Positions 11,380 through 24,100 of a stretch of 64,000 nucleotides of DNA are shown here, piece by piece. Source of the DNA: Telopea speciosissima (lineage: Eukaryota > Streptophyta > Magnoliopsida > Proteales > Proteaceae); NCBI RefSeq assembly GCF_018873765.1, contig NC_057916.1, positions 28,371,501-28,435,500 of the forward strand. Direction: 5' to 3'. Each line of letters opens with the position of its first letter. Positions within the stretch are counted from its first letter, which is position 1. The position numbers were made by a program, and so were the translations under genes. The notes beneath the pieces were generated by a model. That model ran no database searches. It saw nothing but the letters and a program-made list of their open reading frames with translations, and was not told where the DNA came from.

Positions 11380-12739
11380 CTAGTTAACTGTTTCAATGGA
11401 GACTTACAGGGGATTTGTCGTTCTGGGTACCTTTGTTCAACAGGAAGGTGAAGAATTTGGTGATATATTGACTCACCATTACTGTAATCTGTTATGTATT
11501 AGTTTCGCCAACTAGTTCAGGTTTTGTTGTTTGGGCCTCCTTCTTATCTTTTAGTGTCAGTTTGGTTTCGCATAGAAAACCAAGTCATTAGGTAATTAAA
11601 TCATGGGTACACATTCTTTGTTCAGGAGCGCATCTGAGCGCAGGTTGTGCCCAGAGTCCAGACACATGGGGCAGGACAGGAACAGGGTTTGATCATTGGG
11701 GTGGGGGTTGAGCTGATCATTTTGCACACCCCCATGTGTTTGGGTGTACCCTACGTTCCGAGTGCTGAGAACTTTATCCCTTAAATCATTATCTAAGAAA
11801 ACCCTTCAACAGTATTGCTAGTAGAATTAGCTTGAGAAAGTGTTTACACCCTAAATTACCAATTAACCAGAAATGACAAATTGATTACTATTTTTTAGAT
11901 CAATCAGAAAGGTAGGCTTTTCAAAAGGAGAACGTGGATTAAAATGGTTATAACCGTAAAGCATTCATTAAACCACATACTTCACATAGTGGAAACCATA
12001 CCAGAAGGACGTGACCCCCAAATGATTCGCAACGTCAGAGAAATTACAGTTGGGAGACACGTAACAGAGGTTCTGCCTTCACAAGTATAAAAGACAAGAC
12101 CACAGAAGAGGAAGGGATCTCTTGATCACACAACAAACTTGTAATTTCAATTATCTTTATTTTCTGCCATTTACTTTTCTTGGTGTAACTCTTCTCCCCC
12201 CCCCCCCTCCCCCTCCCCCTCCCCCTCCCCCCTTCTGATCCTCATGATCATTCTCTCTTTCTCACCTCTTACAAGTTCTTTGATTTCTTGTAATAATAAT
12301 ATGTCCTCTGTATATACTCATATCAAGATTAATAGAAGTTCTTGATTTCCCATTTTCACTATCAATTGTTCTGTGGTTATCCTTTCTTCAAACATTGCAA
12401 TTTGATCTTAAATTTAAAGTCTTTGGACCAATCCAGGCAAGAGGGTGATATCGATCCACATGGCCTGATAGAAGTCAGAGGTGCAAGCTTTTACTACATT
12501 GAGTCATATAGACTCTGGCACGCCCGCGCTCTCCATCAATACTACTTGATTACAGTAGACCGATCTCACGGTTAATCGATTGTTTGAGCAATCCAGAAAG
12601 AAAACACATATCCTGGAAGCCAAAAAATGTTTTTTTTTTTTCACTTCCTTCTTGTTTGTTTATTTTATGGAGCTAGTGTTTGGCAAGGAGAACAGTTTTC
12701 AGCACCAAAAATCACAAAGAAAACAATCCATCTATAATA
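11367..12739. other. Intergenic, with a C-rich low-complexity tract and a possible promoter-like segment
   Basis: No gene is recognised. At 12195-12231 there is a CCCCCT-type tract. Around 12080-12150, AAGTATAAAAGACAAGACCA followed by CACAACAAACTTG resembles the TATA/R region of a Copia-type LTR or a plant promoter, but no partner repeat was found. 11616-11790 holds weakly inverted GTCCAGACACATGG-like sequence. Confidence 0.35.
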
Positions 12740-13177
12740 TCACAAGAACTTCTCCCTAAGAATCTTAGGTTGTCCATAAGGTTTTGCAACTCTTGTGATA
12801 GCAATGTTGAGTCTCCGGTTCACAGAATGAAAGCCTTTTTTTACATTGATCTTTAATTCTTCGATTCCTGGAGCTCGACCCTCAATTAACAAATTGAGGA
12901 ATCCAATCCAATTTAGATTATGACTTGAATCAGATTGATTCTTTTTTGAATCTCTATACGTGCAATTCCTTCGAAACCTGAGGATCGAACGGATGTACAT
13001 TAAAAATCCTTTTTTTTTCATCTTCCAGGATACCGCCGGAAGAATTTTTTGATTGTGCTTTTCGGAAGAATTATGTGGTAAAACCTCTTGATGGAATAAA
13101 CCCTCTTGGTAGAGTTGGATTTCAGTTCTTTTTTGTTTTTGAAACCTGACATGAGAGCAAGGGATCTTAGGTTCCAT
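12740..13177 (-). CDS. Unrecognised 145-residue open frame
   Basis: A long minus-strand frame starts [10 protein letters not shown] and ends [14 protein letters not shown]. It is Lys/Arg/Asn-rich and contains no low-complexity run. The composition is reminiscent of organelle-derived reading frames, but I could not match it to any plastid or mitochondrial gene I know. It could equally be a remnant of an insertion or a chance frame. No intron signals or neighbouring exons support it. Confidence 0.2.
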   Translation of the reverse strand: MEPKIPCSHVRFQKQKRTEIQLYQEGLFHQEVLPHNSSEKHNQKILPAVSWKMKKKGFLMYIRSILRFRRNCTYRDSKKNQSDSSHNLNWIGFLNLLIEGRAPGIEELKINVKKGFHSVNRRLNIAITRVAKPYGQPKILREKFL

Positions 13178-15170
13178 GCATCAACAAAACGTCAGCTCCA
13201 TTTTACTTACCACATGGCAGAATTAGGTGGCTGTCCATGGAGAGGCAAGACCAGAATTTTCTTTTCTTTTCTTTTCTTTTTGTAATGTAATTATATATGG
13301 TAAGGGAAAGGCCCACATGCCTCTTAGAGGGCAAGTGTAAGGTCATCATCATCATCTCTCTGTACCTACCTGTGACCACTACATTTGCATTTTTCCATAT
13401 TTATGTGATAAATAAAGTTAAAAAAACAACAAATAAAAACCATTATAGTCTTCATTTAATTTGGAGTTGTTCAAAATGGAAAAGGTTTTTCTAGTCTGGT
13501 AAGAGTAGGGAGTTTCTCTAGTCTAACTAGCACCATGTATTGCCTGCCACGTGGCGGAAAGGTGATGTTGCATTTTTGTCGGGTACAAGATATATAGAAA
13601 CTTGTTGAGATTAGTCACATGCCAAATTTTAAATTCAACCTTACTTCCGTTGCATTTTCAGTCATCTATTTATTTCGTTTTTGACTGAGTTTTCCTCTAC
13701 TGATGGTGAAGAGAGAACCTCTTTATCCACCACTTTTGATGATTGGATGGACTCCTAGAACAGTGCCACAGGCAATTCCGACATACAAACCCTTCACCAC
13801 TGGCTTAGAGTAAAAGGGAAAACCAGAATCATGGGTATCTACTATAGGAAAAAGTAAAAAAAGGAAATTAAGAGAGGCCGTCGTTCTTTTAAGTTATAAC
13901 CGAAAGCTTCTAACAACTTCATATTCGGTTTTAAAAAATTGGTCTTCACTTCAGTAGATGTCATCCAAGTTGCTCAAGAAGCTTTGAATGAGTTCCTTCT
14001 CAATGCAAAAAAAACCCAAGCTTCAAGGACTTAGAAACCAACATCGTAGCCCTTTTTGAACTTCAAACCAAGGATTAAAGTGGTCACCTCCTCCTGAAAA
14101 CTAGGTAAAAGAAAGTAAATTTCGATGTTGCTCTGCCAAAGAACGATCAGAATGAAGAGAAGGCTGGGTTTTATTTTTCAAGACAGTCAGGGTCAAAAGT
14201 CATTGACAGTCTCCGATCCCCCCCCCCCCTCCCCTCTCTCTCTCTCTCTCTCTCTCATTGGCTTCTACTGGAGAAGCTCTAGCTGTGAAAACCGGACTTG
14301 TACACGGAATAGGTGGAGGATAAGATCAGATAGTGATTTGAATCAGATACCTTCGGGGCTCATGTCGTTTTCTAATTGCCATTAGGCAGCAATTGTTCAA
14401 AACATTAGTTACCTGGTTCTGGTTGATCGTGTTTTGGATTGCTACTCCTTACATTCCAAGAGCTATTAACGCAACTGCACACGCCTTTGCCTGGAAAGCC
14501 CGGTCTCTGAAGAGTAAGACAGTTAGGCATACAGGATCTTTGTTGGACAGAAGGAGAAATTTATCAAGTATAATCTTCACATCTTTTACCTGCAGATTTT
14601 CCATCTAATGTGACTTTTACTTGGAAACAAACAAAGCCATATAATAGGAAAAAGGAACACTAGATAACAGATTAACAAAATTTCTCTGCAATTCCACCAA
14701 CTTTCCCGGCAATTACATGCCTGAAGTTAGGAGGCCTCCATTGCTTAGCAGTCATCCAATATATTATATTATTGACCCGTTGGTTTCTTGGACCAATAAC
14801 AATAACAAAGTCTGCATAGTCTACTCAACAACAAACAATACTTTTTGTCATAATTTAACCCAATAGTCCGAATATACAAAGCCGATGGATTACACATTTC
14901 ACAGAAGTGATAAACTAATAATAAAGCCAAGAGCAGTTCTCATATATATGTTGGAAAAAAAGGCTCTACCTATATGTACATCCATCTATCCAACCCGAAC
15001 ATCTCTTACAGGTGCCAAATCCTTACCTCAAGCCATCTCTACCCTCGGTAAATTAACAGCATCAACCAAACAGATGTGAATAGATATCCCTCTCTAAATT
15101 TACTCTTTCAGCAGTAATCCAACCCCTATTGGTGCAAGTGCACTGGTTCCTCTTACTTTGGCCAACAATA
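13178..15170. other. Intergenic DNA and 3' flank of TFIIA-L
   Basis: No gene is recognised. A C-run followed by (CT)n lies at 14218-14256. The last ~300 bp before 15171 would contain the 3' untranslated region and polyadenylation site of the minus-strand TFIIA-L gene. Confidence 0.4.
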
Positions 15171-18100
15171 TCAAAAGTCGAATTCCCCAGTCGCCTGCAG
15201 AGATGAGCAACACAGGTAAAAGCTCTCTCAAATGACATCTGGAAACAGAAAAAGGCATGCATGCAAGAACCCATCCAAAGCACCAATGAAAAAACAAAAT
15301 GCTGAGCAAAGATAACTAGGGTTTCATGATTTTCAACCATAAAACACACCTTAGTGAAGAGAACGTCCTTGTTATTGATGTGCATAATGCCATCCTTGAG
15401 TGTGCATTTCCATCTGCTTTTTGTCCGTGTCACCTTCAAAATGTATTTATACAATTAGGTCAATGCCAAGGACCTGCCTCCATAAGCCTTACTGTAATAA
15501 ATACATATGCCATTATCGCTGCAGCATAATAGCACAAACGAACATTTTACCTTATCAAACTGTGCCAAAACCAGATGATGTGTATTCGGCTCCTCTTCTT
15601 CATCCACATCATCTACATCATCATCATCATTTTCATTCAAGGGTTCATCATCATCATCATCACCCTCCACAACTTCATTTTGTGTGCCAACAGCGGGTGT
15701 GCCTGCTTGTAGATCTAAAATAGAGCAAGCATGTGAGGTTCCAATACCACTACGCAGAAGAGCTATACAGGTCAAAGTATTCGTGAAAGGAAGAAGTTAC
15801 TCCAAAACTTTACCATGGCCAGCTGGTGTATTCACTGCATTGTAGTCCTCACTTGCAACTCCTTGGTAAGGATACAACTTCAAGGCAGGAAACAAGGCTA
15901 ACATGGTAAGAAATAGGAATGCTTGAATTTGAATTTTGTATACATGTAGGATAGAAAACATATGCAACACGTATCAACTCTGTAGGGATGGTCATTTACC
16001 CATTGACCCTGACCAAGAATTAGACTACACATTGGATTGATGATAGTACAAGGTAACATCATGATGCAAATCCTAGCCTCCTCGAATTGAAGAAGCCACC
16101 CTAAACCTAGTATTTTAGTAGGAGCCTTAGTTTAGTTTAGTTTATTTCCATACTTAGTTTTTATTTTGCATTTTTAATTGAACCGGGTTAAATTGGTTGC
16201 ATCCAGTTGGTTCAATTGGTCTAATTTAAGTGAAGTGATCCTATTGGCTAAGAGGTTTTTATATCCTATTGGCTACTAGGGAATCTTCTTTATTTTAAGT
16301 AGTTTAAGTTGTTTTTAAGTCATTAGGGGTACATGAGCCTTTTCTTTTAAGTCTTTAATTTGTTTTTAAATTGGTCCACCTCTCCACGATTTAAGTGGGA
16401 GATTTAAATTGTAATAGATTTAGGAATAGGCCTTTTGGCCTCTTACTTAATAAAAAACGTGGGAGAGGCTCCCCCACCAAGTTTATGTTTTAATAAATTT
16501 CGTTCCTGCTGTTAGCTGTTGCTGCTCCTGCTGTTCTTCTCAGAGAACTGCCTTGTGTGTAATATCGAGGCTGCCTTATGAGTAATATCAAGGTGAGGGC
16601 TAGTGGACTCCGGCGACTCCTTGCATCTTGTAGATCGGGAGGTCCTTCTTCTTCTTCAATCAAGTTTCTCCAAGCTGCCATTGAAGAACCTGCAATTCAG
16701 TAAGTTAATTTACTGTTTTATTATTTCCCCTCCTCCTCCTAACCTTCCATTAAAACCCTAATCGATCCCATAACCCTAGCTTCATCTATAATCATTACAG
16801 CCCTATTCCCTCATCAGTTTACACTCAAAATCTAACCACAGATCCATCACAGTAACCCTCCCACTCAATCTCAGTTGCAGCCTCAACTGTCCATTAAAAA
16901 CCCTAATTCCCTCCATCACCATTAAAGACCTAAAACCCTAAAACCTGTCTAGACCTAACCAGCCATCAAAACCCAATCAAACTTCAGTCGAACCACCCTC
17001 TCACTGCCATTAAAACTCGACCTGAAGTCCAACCCTGAAATCCCATCCTAAACCCTAGTTTCAGCCTAGATTCTAAAACCTAAAACCCGAAACCCTAAAC
17101 CAAAATTTCTGGAATTTTAAAACTTATTCAAACCTAACCAAATCTAGCTTATTAAGACCCTTAAAACCTGCATATTAAAACCCTATAAACCCTATTACCA
17201 TTGGTTAACCCTAACCCTAATTTTTGCCCTATTTAGCCTTAGCTGTCCCAAACCAGCAGCCTTGTTAAGTGATCCTAGTACCCTGGCTCCTAGTGGGACT
17301 TGTCCTACCTAGGACTACATTACATCAGTACTAATGTTAATCCAACGAATAACTTCAAGATGATGGCCAAGGCATTTCGTGCAAGTGCTAAGCTACGAGC
17401 ACAATATTTCCAACCACATAAATATAACACAAAGCATCCCTTTGATTGGTGATTTCTGATCCAACCTGCCAACATAACCAATTCTTTCCAGCTTAGGGTC
17501 AGGGTTTCAAGACATCTACGCAGGCATTTGCAAACCCAGAAATCAAATTCAGTTTGACACATCTGAGCTTGATGGCTCATAATGCCAGCATTTACAACTC
17601 ATATTTAGCCGTATGCATATAGATTCTTTTGACCAATAGTTATATGTTTAGAATATGAAACTACAGGACAATATAAGTGCAAAGGTAACATGGACTATGA
17701 AAGTTTTTTTTTTTAACCTAAAGTTATATATGATATACTTTCAAGTTTCAGAAGTGAAGGTTTCCTCCCTCCTCCCCCCCCCCCCCTCCCCTTTCTCTTT
17801 TGGGTGTCTAGTGAGGAGAAAACAAAAGGTTCTAGTTTTTCATATTTTAAAATTCAATCACTTTTTATTCTTTTTAATTTCAACCATTGGACTAATAGGA
17901 GTCTTCCCACATAAACAACCAGAAGTACCCAATAAATAATCCAACTAATACCTTTTGCTTTGTAAATGTACAGAAAATATTTTAAGGAAAAGAAAAAACA
18001 AACAAAAAACAGGTTGTTTGGGCTGAGCATCCTTAAACCAGAATAGGCTATAGCAAGCTATTTTTCAACCTAGTCTGAGTTCAAGGTCAGATTTGGATTG

Positions 18101-21100
18101 GGCTTTCTCCAGAACATAGCATACAAACCCAAGCCATCCAGCCCAATCCAACCCATGACCTCTTATTTTACTATATCCCAACCCTGCAAAGAAAGAGCCC
18201 TTATAGACAAAACTATTTTCAACTGCAGCTAGCTTAGACATAATAAACTTTAAATAATCCAGATAAGATACATTGACGGTACAAAAAAAAAATCAACAAC
18301 TAACCACTTTAGATCAGTGACCACACAGAGAACAACCCATAAGTATTCTTTTACTATGTAAATGAAGTCTCTTACAGTTTGAGCCTAACCTATTGGGTTC
18401 ATTAACAAGTGGATGTATGAATAAATCATCACATGTCCACGTTATGGTTCAAAATTCTGTAGTGATCTCCGGGAATCCAAAACTAGAAGGTGTTGCAGAT
18501 AGGCCACAACCCAAAGGCCACAAAAATCATCTTCTAAACTAGACTCGTGGATAAACATTAAGTTAATCTGATGCTTCTAGAAAGTCATCATAGCAATAGA
18601 TGAATTCTCCATCAGTCAGAATTTCGTTATATTGATTAATCTCAGTTTTAGTTTCATTAAGAAGTTGTCCGCCCCATGGCGATGCCACAACCACTAGGCT
18701 TTGGGATAATTCATAAATGTAGGACTGAGGCATATAGTGGTGCTCATATGTATGTATGAAACCATAGATACGTACGTGAAGGTATTAGATATGTACTGTA
18801 AGTATACACAGAAACAGTAGGATTATAGTTTACATTTGGTGTGGAAACTATCTCATCATAAGCATCAGGAATGGGCCCATCCTGTTGAGGTATCCTTGAA
18901 GAAGCCCTCACAACTTGAGCCAGTAGTGTCTCATCATTTCTGGTAACTCCACGGCATCTATCTGGTGAATTTCCCACTCGGCTCACCTGAAATTCAGCAA
19001 TCTAGACATGAGATGATTCAGAGAATTGCAACAAATCAAACAAGGAAAACAGGTATGGACCTTGACAGAACCATGCTTCTATATAATATACAACATGAAA
19101 GTATCAAAATAATCCTAACATGATGCTGCATGTCAGGATAGAAATAAGCAAGAAAAGGAGGCAGATGGAAGTAATAAAATGTAGTTTGTCATTATTTCAC
19201 GTCTCCCTTTGGGTCCCATCAACATTCAGTCTTTAGAAGCTGTCTGTGGAAGGACGGAGAGGAACTTGGAGGGAGGGACAGTTAGGTATCTTCAGTTAGG
19301 TATCTTTCTAAAGGTGGCATGATCACCTGATCAAGGCTTCTCTAGCAAGTACTGCAAGACACTTTCTGTCTCTTCTTGTCACTCTAGCATCTGTGGCAAA
19401 TAAGATGGAGTAGATCCATATGGTTCTTATGGAGAGACATGGAACAGGTGGAAAAATTACACTCGGCGGATTAGGAGGAGGTTTTAAGTCCAAAAAGACT
19501 TGGTAGGCTTGGTTTTAGATTATCACTAGCAACGAATACAAGAATGTTGTGTAAATGGCAGAGGAGATTTGGTGAAGTACAGGATAGACTTCAGCGCTCA
19601 GCCATCGCTCACAAATATGGGTTGGACACATGTTAAAATCTTCAGGTGATTCCCATGGAGTGGGTCTTTGAAAAGGATTCATGTCAAGACCTACTTAAGG
19701 GGCATCAGATTTCCGGTGGTCAATGGGGATTTTCTCAAGCTTTTGAGCGGATCTTTGGCGTGAAAACCAGACCCTAGATATCATTTTTCCCAATATGCAC
19801 AACCTGACCTGTGACAATGAAGCCTATGGTATATCATTCATACCCCTCAGTGCTCAAGGTGACTGCCAAGATCCAAACCAGGTGAAGGGGGGAAGAAGGG
19901 ATGAGAATGGCATAAAATAATTATAAAACGGTAAGGAGTGGTCTGGAATGTAATATATGGCACTTGCCTAGGAGACAACCAGTATGGCTTTGAAAAGAGT
20001 TGAATGACAGGAAAAGATCCATGTAGCCTGCCCATAAATTTTGGAGTCATGGCAGCGCATCTTCAGGCCTATTATATGATATGGAAGGATATTATGAGGT
20101 CAAGAAGCTCATCAGAAGCTGGAATATCATGGCTGCAGATCCCTGGGTTGCAAGCTTGATGGTCTGATCTTGGTAATTTGTCGGGCATTTGACTAGAAAG
20201 GAATAGAGAGGCTTTTGAGTACCAACACTTGCCAGCATATATAGTAGCTGATAAAGCAAAGAAACTATTATTATTTGGGCCTTGGCCTTTAAAGAGTTTG
20301 TAAATTTGTCTATGGCTGAGACACTGTATAGCCTTTTAGCGGAAGTTTAGGCCTTGCAAGTATACTGAGGCCTTTTCATATCTTTCTGGTTGGGGACTTT
20401 ATGCTTCTCACTCAATAAACGATGCACTGGCATGCGCATGGCTGGACCGGCATGACCCGATCTGGAAAGTCAGACCGAGGCGAACTCAGACTAAACAGGG
20501 ATTTTGATCTAATAAGGGTTGGTAGGGTTATGGTTTATTCTTGTAATAATTTCTTTTGGGGATTGATAAGATAACATAGGAGTTTTAGCTTCCTTATTTG
20601 AGTTAGTTTCCAGTTTTCATGTTTCCTTATTAGAATCAGTTTCAATTTTTTAGTAGAGACTTCTTCTTATTTATATACATATAGCTCTACGATGGAATTA
20701 GAGATTGAATGAATTAAGTTTGAGTTGATCCTTGATATGTTATTTGGCTGCTGGAAATGTGATGGGATTCCTAATCACCTAACATAAGTGACAAGGAAAA
20801 CCAAAATAACCAGAAACGCAAGATAGGAAAACAAACCAGAAACAAGAGAATTTTGATAACTCACACTAGGTCAGTCTGATTAAGGTATATCTCTGGTCAA
20901 ATATACCTACTAGGGTACTGAACAAAATACCACAAATCTGGTATTAGATCCAACGGCTAGATTGTAAGTTTTGTCAGAGTCACAGAATTTTAAGTACCAA
21001 AACCAGAATTAGAAAGTGAAATAAAACAGAATACAAACCATGACTAACAGCCTGGACATTAACAGAACTTGAATAACTAACAGAAATCCTGCAACCAGAA

Positions 21101-24100
21101 TAGAAGGTAAGAAAATAGAAGTTTCTACATTGGGACAAAGGCTGGGAAACAGCAACTAAGGTCCTATAACCCAGTAGCACCATGCACAGGTCAATGGAAT
21201 GGAGGCATGCGATTCAAACAACAGAACAGATAGGTCAGATGCAATTCGGAAGAAACAAGGAAACTAATAGTCAATAACACTTACCAGTAGAGGAAGACGG
21301 AATCGATTGATATGTCACCAGTTGAAGAACTAGGTCTGAAATAGAAAGATATGTTGGTCTGTCACCAACTTGAAGAAAGGTAACCCACCAGGGAAGAAGG
21401 GAATATCAGAGTTGCAGGGGCGAGGGGAAATCAGATAAGAAGAAGAGGGGGGGAGAGAAGCTCGCACAAGCCACAGCCACACGGGCACTTCAAACTAAAC
21501 TTTCAATTCACTCTCAAATCTAAGTTCTAATTGGACAATTACATGGTATAAATAAAAGAAATCAAAGCAATCCTATTCTAACTCTAAACCTGAAACATAA
21601 TGAAACTCTATCACTACCCATTCCGTATTCAAAATAAAACAAAAGCACAGAACCCTAGAAGATAAATCCAAATAAATAAATAGACTACTAATATCCTACT
21701 AGACCCAAGACTCAAACTGGACCTGGTTCATCTCCATCTAGGTTAGACGGGTTTGGGTCGGTCCAAGGTAGTACACCTGCATCAATTCCCCCGGTGTTGA
21801 GAAAAACTCGCCCACGAATTTTATAGAACAGTAGAAATAAAAGCTTACGAGCAGGGGCTATCGGCTCCTTGTCTGCAACCTGAAGAAAATCCAAAATATG
21901 AAGCTTTGGGGTTGCATCAATGTCTGGAAAATCATGGGGGAGAATGAACTCATGATGGTGAATGGCCTTCACTGCACTGGACTCCATCCTTACCAGATCC
22001 ACGATCTTCTCGTCTTCCGTTGCCACCATTTGTGTTCTGATTTAGGCTGCATCACTTGTGTTGCCTCTTTTGGCTTTGAGCAAACCTTCATCAACTAACC
22101 CATGAAGAATGAATGTTTGGTGCATGTGAACAGGCTGTAGGGTGCACAAGTTTTCGTCATGATCAAAGATGCCTTTTTTGTTCTTCTAACCACTCTCAGC
22201 CCAATTTAATAATGCCGAGGAGAATCAAACACTTCAAAATATGCACCGTCACAATACTAAAAAATGGAAAATTTGACGAATACTTAATCCTCAGACTCAA
22301 TAATGATCTGATCGGTCTTCGATAAAATATCCACAACAGATCGCAATATGAAATTGTAGCTTTGCCCTTCATCAATAAACAACATAGCAAGTTCTCTGTT
22401 GGGAAAAAATGCACTATAAATTTGAACACAAAGGAATCCATAGCCAGAGTTATATTCAGAATCGGTAAGGGTCCACACAAATAAGAGGATACTCAAATCA
22501 AGGAGTTAATGGCAAATCTCGTAAATAAAGTGATTTATAACCATATTGGTAAAATTGCAAAAAAATCAGAAGTCATGAAGGATTGCAATACCGTAAATAT
22601 GGGGAGTTCACTATACACAAAAGGAATGTCACATATGGGGTGAGATAGATATAGGAGAAAGGAAGTGGTAGTTTAGGGATTTAAAAAATAACAATAAAGA
22701 GACGACACAAAAGAGGATTCGTGGGAAGTGGGATGGGTCACTGAATACCGTCTCCTACTTGGAGTCATGTACTCCAGAGAGGGAAACAGCGATGGTACTT
22801 GCGAAGGAATCGTGCGTTGCAATGGATGGTCCACTCGACTTCTGCAAGAGGAGAATCTGGCGGATTGCAGTCTGCAAATACAACTAGGAGACCTTCAGTG
22901 CATGGCGGAAGTCCAAGGAGGGCGTTGCAGTGGGAGCTCTGAAACAGTTATGCAATTTTTTTTTATTGGGTTCACGGCCTCTCGCTCTCTATGCTCTATC
23001 TTTTTCTTTTCTTTTTTTTGGTTCTTTCTTTGCTGGTGCAGCACTGGAGTCGGGAATTGAAGGGAGTGGCTTAGGTTTCGGTAGGTTGGGGAAGAAAGAG
23101 ACATGGAATGATGGAAGGGATGGGTTACTGTGGGGGTCGAAGGGGTGGTGTTGGGGGTTTTGGTGAAACTGTAGGTTGGGAAAGAAAAGAAACCAAATTT
23201 TCTTTTGTTCCTTTTTTTTTATGCCAGAACCCTAGAGGAGGGGTTCAAACAATCTCACTGCGGGAAAACGGAGGAGAGTTGAGAGAGCGGAGGGGTTGGG
23301 GTTGTTGTAGGAATCGATAGGGAGTAGTGGGGTTGGGCTTCAGTGGTTTGGTGAGTTGGGTTTTCACTAAGGGAAACAGGAGGGATGGGTCGCTGGAATC
23401 AAAGAGATGAGCGTAAGACTCTGAAAAGGGAGACACTTTTTTTGGGTTACTGCTGCTGGTCGTACACCGAGAAGTAACGGGAAAGAGAGAATAGGGAAGA
23501 AGAAGAATGGGATGAGAGAAATTGATAGGGAAGGAGATGGATCCTTCGGCTCTGATACCAAATTTGTGGGGGGCCGGTAGGGAAAAAGGGAATATCAGAG
23601 TTGCAGGGGAGAGGGGAACTTTCATAAGAAGGGGGGGATAAGAAGATCGCACAAGCCACAGCCACGCGGACACTTCAAACTCAACTTTCAATTCATTCTC
23701 AAATCTGAGTTCTAATTGCACGATTACATGGTATAAGTAAAACTGTAAAAGAACTCAAAGCACTCCAACTCTTAACTCTAAAACTGAAACATAATGAAAC
23801 TCTATCATTACCTATACCATATTCAAAATAAAACAAAAGACTAAAAGATAATCCAAATAAATAAATTGACTACTAATATCCTACTAAACCCAAGACTCAA
23901 ACTGGACCTGGTCATCTCCATCTAGGTTCCCAAACGGGTTTGGGTCGGTCCAAGGTAGTGCACCTGCATCAGACTGCCTCCTCCTTTATCAATAGAAACT
24001 AAATAAAGCTTGCAATGAAATAGAAACTGAATAAAATCTAATCGTCATTGACTAAATAACACAAATTAGCAACTAAGAAAAATAGTATTTAAGTCTTGAC

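Noticed and set aside
15400..15723. His-rich plus-strand frame
   Set aside because: It is the complement of the acidic exon 9 of TFIIA-L; GAT/GAA codons read backwards as ATC/CAT repeats.
16900..17240. Telomere-like AACCCTAA runs
   Set aside because: They are irregular and recur at the same place in the other family A LTRs (28500-28640, 30570-30720, 35820-35960), so they belong to the LTR and not to a telomere remnant.
22728..23320. Plus-strand frames with Trp/Gly-rich sequence
   Set aside because: They lie antisense in the interior of the minus-strand family B element and show no domain.
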